A stretch of 46,524 nucleotides of DNA from Reyranella soli. Lineage in GTDB: Bacteria > Pseudomonadota > Alphaproteobacteria > Reyranellales > Reyranellaceae. The notes under the pieces were generated by a model. That model had not been told where the DNA came from, ran no database searches, and saw nothing but the letters and a program-made list of their open reading frames with translations. The position numbers and the translations under genes were made by a program. Position 1 is the first letter of the stretch. The number at the start of each line of letters is the position of its first letter. Of the stretch, positions 42,910 to 46,524 are shown one piece after another. The stretch lies in contig NZ_BKAJ01000113.1 in the NCBI RefSeq assembly GCF_007992495.1, positions 1 through 46,524 on the forward strand. The letters run 5' to 3'.

Positions 42910-43139
42910 GCCTTCGTTCCGATTCGGAGCGGCGGGAGGCAGGGGACGCCGCCGCACAACGATCATTTTGCCCGTTTTGCTAGCTGAATGCTGCCATCTT
43001 CCGGACTACCTCAACCGGGCCGGGGAGGGGGCGTCGCGAGGTGCCCCGCCGAGCGCGGGATGCGCTGGGTCTCAGCCAGCGGCGTCTTCGTCACCTTCGC
43101 GCCGGCGGTCCTAGTCGCCTGTTTCGTTTGGGCTGGCCA
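42910..43139. other. Non-coding stretch upstream of the small membrane protein and ligase genes
   Basis: No supported gene. It should contain the promoter of the minus-strand pair ending at 41376, but I could not identify boxes. The remaining part of this gap (43140-43365) holds an IS3-type remnant, and 43366-43652 holds nothing I recognise. Confidence 0.4.
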
Positions 43140-43365
43140 TCGCGGCCGATTTTGGACGCGATGTAAGGCAGGGCGACCGCTTCCATGCGCAATGGCCTCC
43201 AGCTCGCAGATCACCCTCCAGGCCTGACGGCGAGAAAGCTCCTGCCGCCGCCAGGCTGTTAAAGTCGTCGAGCACGCCAAGCAGACGGAATCATCGACTA
43301 TCGTCGCGCTGATCGCTGGCGGAGTTGAGTGACCAACGCTGGTTCATCGCCTGAGACGCGATGTT
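43140..43365 (-). mobile_element. Very degenerate IS3-family OrfB-like transposase remnant
   Basis: On the minus strand the fragments AMNQRWSLNSASDQ, FRLLGVLDDFN and RVICELEAIAHGSGRPALHRVQN appear in order but in different frames. IS3-family OrfB proteins read NQRWSMDFVSD, FRxLxVVDDFT and RELDxIxxxxGRPxxIxxDNG at the same spacing. The catalytic aspartates are partly replaced (the DNG position reads QN), so it is inactive. The match is short and decayed. Confidence 0.5.
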
Positions 43366-43652
43366 GGGCCGGCTCCAATGGCCCACCAGCGCCCGCGACG
43401 GCGCTTCACCGCCGAAGGATGTGAATAATCTGCTCATCGATAAACCGCTACCGCTTCATGTTCGTTCTCACTGAACACGGCTTCAACCTGTTGTCTGGGG
43501 GCTTTTCGGGAGCTGGCTCAGCCTATTGATGGTTACTCCTGAAGCGTCCGGGCGATCTAAGTGGCGATCCGTTACCTAGCCTGTTTGAGGCCGGCGTTTT
43601 CGGTCTTGGCTGCGACAGGTTCGCCCCAGTGGCGATACGGGGCGGATGGGGC

Positions 43653-46226
43653 ATGACCAAGAACCCTGAATTCGTCGGAGCATTAGCAGGGGGCATCGAC
43701 GCTCCCGGCTTCACAGGCCGCTTTTGGTTCCCAGCCCTGATAAGTATAATATTCGCGGGATGCGTCTGCGGCCTCATCCTGCTAGGCGCAGCTGTGATGG
43801 CGGGAAGCAGGGGCGTGAGCGGGAGGATTGTGGATTTCAGCCTTCAGAACGCGGCAACGGTACAGAGCGCCACCCAGTACATCCGATTCAACCAGATCTT
43901 CGCCGAAGGGGACTTGCCGCAGGGCCAGTCGCTCAGCGCCGTGGTTGGCACGCAGACCGTGCCACTGCAGATGGACGTGTTGTCGCGCTACGCCGATGGG
44001 TCCGTGAAGTCGGCCGTCCTAACCATCGCCGCGCCGGCGATCGCCGCCGGCGCCACGTTCAAGGGCAGCCTGGCGGCGAGCAGCGCGGCGGCGGGGGCGG
44101 CCGTCGCAAACAATGCGGCGGTGGCGCGAGGTTACGACCTCATGGTCAATATGAACATTTCGGGTGTTGGCGCGGTGACAATCAATGCCGCGCAGAAGCT
44201 CACCGCCGCCGTGGCCAGCGGCGATTTCAAAGTGCTCCGAAAGGGGGAGCTCGCTACAGAAATCCGCTTCGACGTGGCGGTCATCCGCGCGCTGCGTGTC
44301 ACCTTGGATGTCGTCACATATGCTGATGGTAGTGTCTCCACCAAGGTTTGGTTTCAGAACGACGCCGCCATGGGTGCCACAGGCGGCGCCGTCCTGTTCC
44401 ACAGCCTGTCCATCGTCGAGCGCGGCGCCACCCGCTTCAGCACGAACAACCTGACCCAGTACCAGTATCAGGTTTGGGCGCAGGACGTCACGAAAGACAA
44501 CAGTGCAGCGCAGACGCTGAATGTCAGGCATGACATCGACTACTTGGAGCAGACGCGCGCCATCTGGGACTACGACCTCACCGCCACGGTGAGAGCGGCG
44601 CCCTCGGTGCCATCGTCCTGGACCAACGTGCTCGGGTTCAACGGGCTTGTTCCCTACATGCCGACCACCGGCGGACGGCCGGACATCGGCCCGACCACCG
44701 AGGCGAATGCCCGCTGGCTAATCACGCAGGATGCCCCGGCGTTGACTCACGCCCTTGCCCAGGCACAGGCAGCGGGCAGCATTCCCTGGCATTACTACGA
44801 CACGGCGAAAGGCCATTACCTCTCGGTCGCGGACTATCCCAAGCTGTGGATCGACCAGCGCGGCACCGTCCGGCCCTCGCAGATCGCCGCTGACGAATCC
44901 GGCTGGACAACCGACCGCGCGCACAGCCCCGACGTCTCCTACGTCGCCTGGCTGCTGACCGGCGACCGCTACCATCTCGACATGCTTAACGCTCAGGCGT
45001 CCTGGGTGATCGCCAATACCTGGAACGACCCGCGCCAGAACGAGCAGGGTATCATCGCCAACGCGGTCGATGAGGTGCGCGCGCAGGCATGGTCGCTTCG
45101 CACTGTGCAGGAAGCCGCCTACGGCAATCCCGACGGGTCCTACGAGAAGGCATATTTTAACCAGATCGCGAACAACAACTGGGCCCATCTGCGCGCTAGG
45201 GCGGCAACGCTCAGCGGCACCCAGGGCGAGGTCCACGGCTATTTCGGGGGTGCCTATCGCGACACCACGGCGACGCCGCCCTGGCAGCAGGATTTCTTCG
45301 CCAGCACCTCAGCTCTCGCCGCGCTGCAGGGCAACAAGGATGCGCGCGCCGTGCTGAAATGGCAGGCGAACTTCCTCAGCGGACGCTTCCTCTCGCAGGA
45401 CCTCGATCCGTACAATGGCTTCAACTATTTGCTGAACATGTACGGCAGCGATGGCAAGGCGCTGACCGGCTGGGCCGAGGTGGCGGCAGCCACGCGCGCT
45501 GCCGGTAACTATGCGATCGGCACCTCCACCGGCTACTGGGCGGAACTCGCCGCCATGAGCAACGCCAACATTATCACCGTCTTCGCTGGCGGCGAGGATC
45601 CCACCGACCACCGCGTCGCCGCCGATGCGATGCGCGCCTATGGCTGGATCCTGGGGTCCGGCATGCCGGACCTCCGCACCGACCCGCAATACCAAATCGT
45701 CCCGCGCATGCCCGACGGCAAGCAGATCGGCGTTAGCAAAATGCGCGTTGTCTCGCCCACGGCGCAGAACACCACCCTCACCTTCGCCGGCGACAATGTC
45801 TTCGCCTATGATTGCGGCATCGGCCGCACAACGCTGATCGGCACGGCGGGCGCCGACGTGCTGATCGACAATTCGACTAATGGCGGCGATCGGCTCGAGG
45901 GCGGGGCCGGCGACGACTATCTGATCGGCGGCATCGGCACTAATGTCTTTGCGCCGGGCGACGGGCAGGACTACGCCTTGATCCGCGGCGGCGCGGCGCG
46001 CTTTGAGGTGAGCGCTGCGAGCCCGGGCCGGCTCGAAATCGAGGGCTTTCGGCCCGGCACGGACGTCATCGCCATAACCGGCACGGTCTCGCTCACTTCA
46101 ATCCTCGCCTCGGCCCGGTCGGACAGGTTCGGCGCCACGCTGCTTACCATCTCGCCTAAACGGACCATCCGGCTGAACGGCCTCACGCCGTCCAAGATCA
46201 CCGTGGGCATGTTCGCCATCAGGTGA
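43653..46226 (+). CDS. RTX-tailed secreted protein with a polysaccharide-lyase/toroid-like middle
   Basis: This protein of about 857 residues has one N-terminal hydrophobic segment (about 22-45, FWFPALISIIFAGCVCGLILLG). Residues about 60-310 contain a beta-rich part with MDVLSRYADGSVKSAVL, resembling the N-terminal domains of exo-rhamnogalacturonan-lyase-like proteins. Residues about 320-680 have helical toroid-like repeats (HSPDVSYVAWLLTGDRYHLDML, EVRAQAWSLRTVQEAAY, YFGGAYRDTTA, GYWAELAAMSNAN). The C-terminal part has one clear RTX block at residues 744-760 (GGDRLEGGAGDDYLIGG). It could be a secreted depolymerase of this EPS; that is inference. ATG 43653 is used; GTG 43629 would add eight residues. 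Confidence 0.75.
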   Translation: MTKNPEFVGALAGGIDAPGFTGRFWFPALISIIFAGCVCGLILLGAAVMAGSRGVSGRIVDFSLQNAATVQSATQYIRFNQIFAEGDLPQGQSLSAVVGTQTVPLQMDVLSRYADGSVKSAVLTIAAPAIAAGATFKGSLAASSAAAGAAVANNAAVARGYDLMVNMNISGVGAVTINAAQKLTAAVASGDFKVLRKGELATEIRFDVAVIRALRVTLDVVTYADGSVSTKVWFQNDAAMGATGGAVLFHSLSIVERGATRFSTNNLTQYQYQVWAQDVTKDNSAAQTLNVRHDIDYLEQTRAIWDYDLTATVRAAPSVPSSWTNVLGFNGLVPYMPTTGGRPDIGPTTEANARWLITQDAPALTHALAQAQAAGSIPWHYYDTAKGHYLSVADYPKLWIDQRGTVRPSQIAADESGWTTDRAHSPDVSYVAWLLTGDRYHLDMLNAQASWVIANTWNDPRQNEQGIIANAVDEVRAQAWSLRTVQEAAYGNPDGSYEKAYFNQIANNNWAHLRARAATLSGTQGEVHGYFGGAYRDTTATPPWQQDFFASTSALAALQGNKDARAVLKWQANFLSGRFLSQDLDPYNGFNYLLNMYGSDGKALTGWAEVAAATRAAGNYAIGTSTGYWAELAAMSNANIITVFAGGEDPTDHRVAADAMRAYGWILGSGMPDLRTDPQYQIVPRMPDGKQIGVSKMRVVSPTAQNTTLTFAGDNVFAYDCGIGRTTLIGTAGADVLIDNSTNGGDRLEGGAGDDYLIGGIGTNVFAPGDGQDYALIRGGAARFEVSAASPGRLEIEGFRPGTDVIAITGTVSLTSILASARSDRFGATLLTISPKRTIRLNGLTPSKITVGMFAIR

Positions 46227-46524
46227 GGACACAGGCCGAATTGGCTCGCGCTCTCTTCCTCAACCCTGCATGGGTCCACCGAGAAAGTACTTCCTGGCAA
46301 TCATCCAACGCTGCATCCCAACCTCGGCATTGAGAGTGGCTCCTTTGGGCAGCTCTGATGCCCTCGCACGTGGTCCCTCCGTGACGGTGCCCCACCTTAT
46401 GTCCAGATGTAGCTGGAGACTGGCGCCTGAACACTTCTGCCGTTTCGGCGGGAAGGGGTCAAAGCGGCAGCAGTCTGGACACGCACTAGCAGTTTGCTGA
46501 AGAACCTTTGAGTCGAGTGTATCT
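46227..46524. other. Right-hand end, no recognisable gene
   Basis: The 298 nt after the RTX-tailed gene contain only short, arginine/serine-rich frames on both strands with no family match. The GC content is lower than in the genes. A terminator for the upstream gene might lie here, but no strong stem-loop followed by a T-run was seen. Confidence 0.4.

Noticed and set aside
46470..46505. CAGTTTGCTGAAGAAC-like sequence resembling some insertion-sequence ends
   Set aside because: A single short match with no partner repeat and no transposase fragment beside it in the window.

Overview
The window is a high-GC stretch with the dense, third-position-GC coding typical of an alphaproteobacterium. 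A Rhodospirillales-like host is a guess from gene style, not a proven placement. Almost all of it is one large exopolysaccharide (EPS) locus of the type found beside exosortase A (XrtA/PEP-CTERM): chain-length determinant, tyrosine-type autokinase, export lipoprotein, outer-membrane barrel, ExeA-like ATPase, polysaccharide deacetylase, FemAB-like protein, exosortase-type glycosyltransferase, asparagine-synthase-like amidotransferase and O-glycosylation ligase. The exosortase itself and its PEP-CTERM substrates are not in the window.

Layout. (1) 1-3504, minus: a large surface/secreted protein with a dimethylformamidase-like N-terminus followed by Ig-like, DUF4082 and cadherin-like modules, running off the left edge. 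(2) 4134-11963, minus: nucleotide-sugar genes: CobW-type GTPase, UDP-glucuronate 4-epimerase, an SDR/aminotransferase/acetyltransferase trio, and a wbpD-wbpB-wbpE set for a 2,3-diacetamido uronic acid. Most of these genes overlap by 4 nt. (3) 12181-21160, minus: an eight-gene export/modification operon. (4) 21405-21944: debris of RTX and beta-helix genes. (5) 21941-29787, plus: a truncated sugar-phosphate transferase, two glycosyltransferases, an SDR epimerase, the amidotransferase and UDP-xylose synthase. (6) 30144-33600, minus: three glycosyltransferases. (7) 33981-39376, plus: Wzx-like flippase, DUF218 protein, a fused Gfo/Idh-epimerase and a glycosyltransferase. (8) 39470-43365: a scrapyard of IS110, IS481 and IS3 transposase remnants, a broken RTX gene and a broken beta-helix gene, lying around an intact O-antigen-ligase-like gene. 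(9) 43653-46226, plus: an RTX-tailed protein resembling toroid-fold polysaccharide lyases.

How it fits together (inference). UDP-glucuronate feeds the 4-epimerase (UDP-galacturonate) and UDP-xylose synthase. UDP-GlcNAc-uronate made elsewhere feeds WbpB/E/D. The PglC-like transferase starts a repeat unit on undecaprenyl phosphate, seven or so glycosyltransferases extend it, the flippase and ligase-like protein move and polymerise or transfer it, and the Wzz/kinase/Wza/barrel set exports it. The RTX protein at the right end could trim the polymer.

The most striking structural signals are signs of repeated recombination inside the locus: a decayed second copy of the fused Gfo/Idh-epimerase gene split around the UDP-xylose synthase gene, an 80-bp diverged copy of the wbpD start region 22 kb away, a wecB/wbpI fragment, and RTX/beta-helix debris fused to the truncated sugar transferase.
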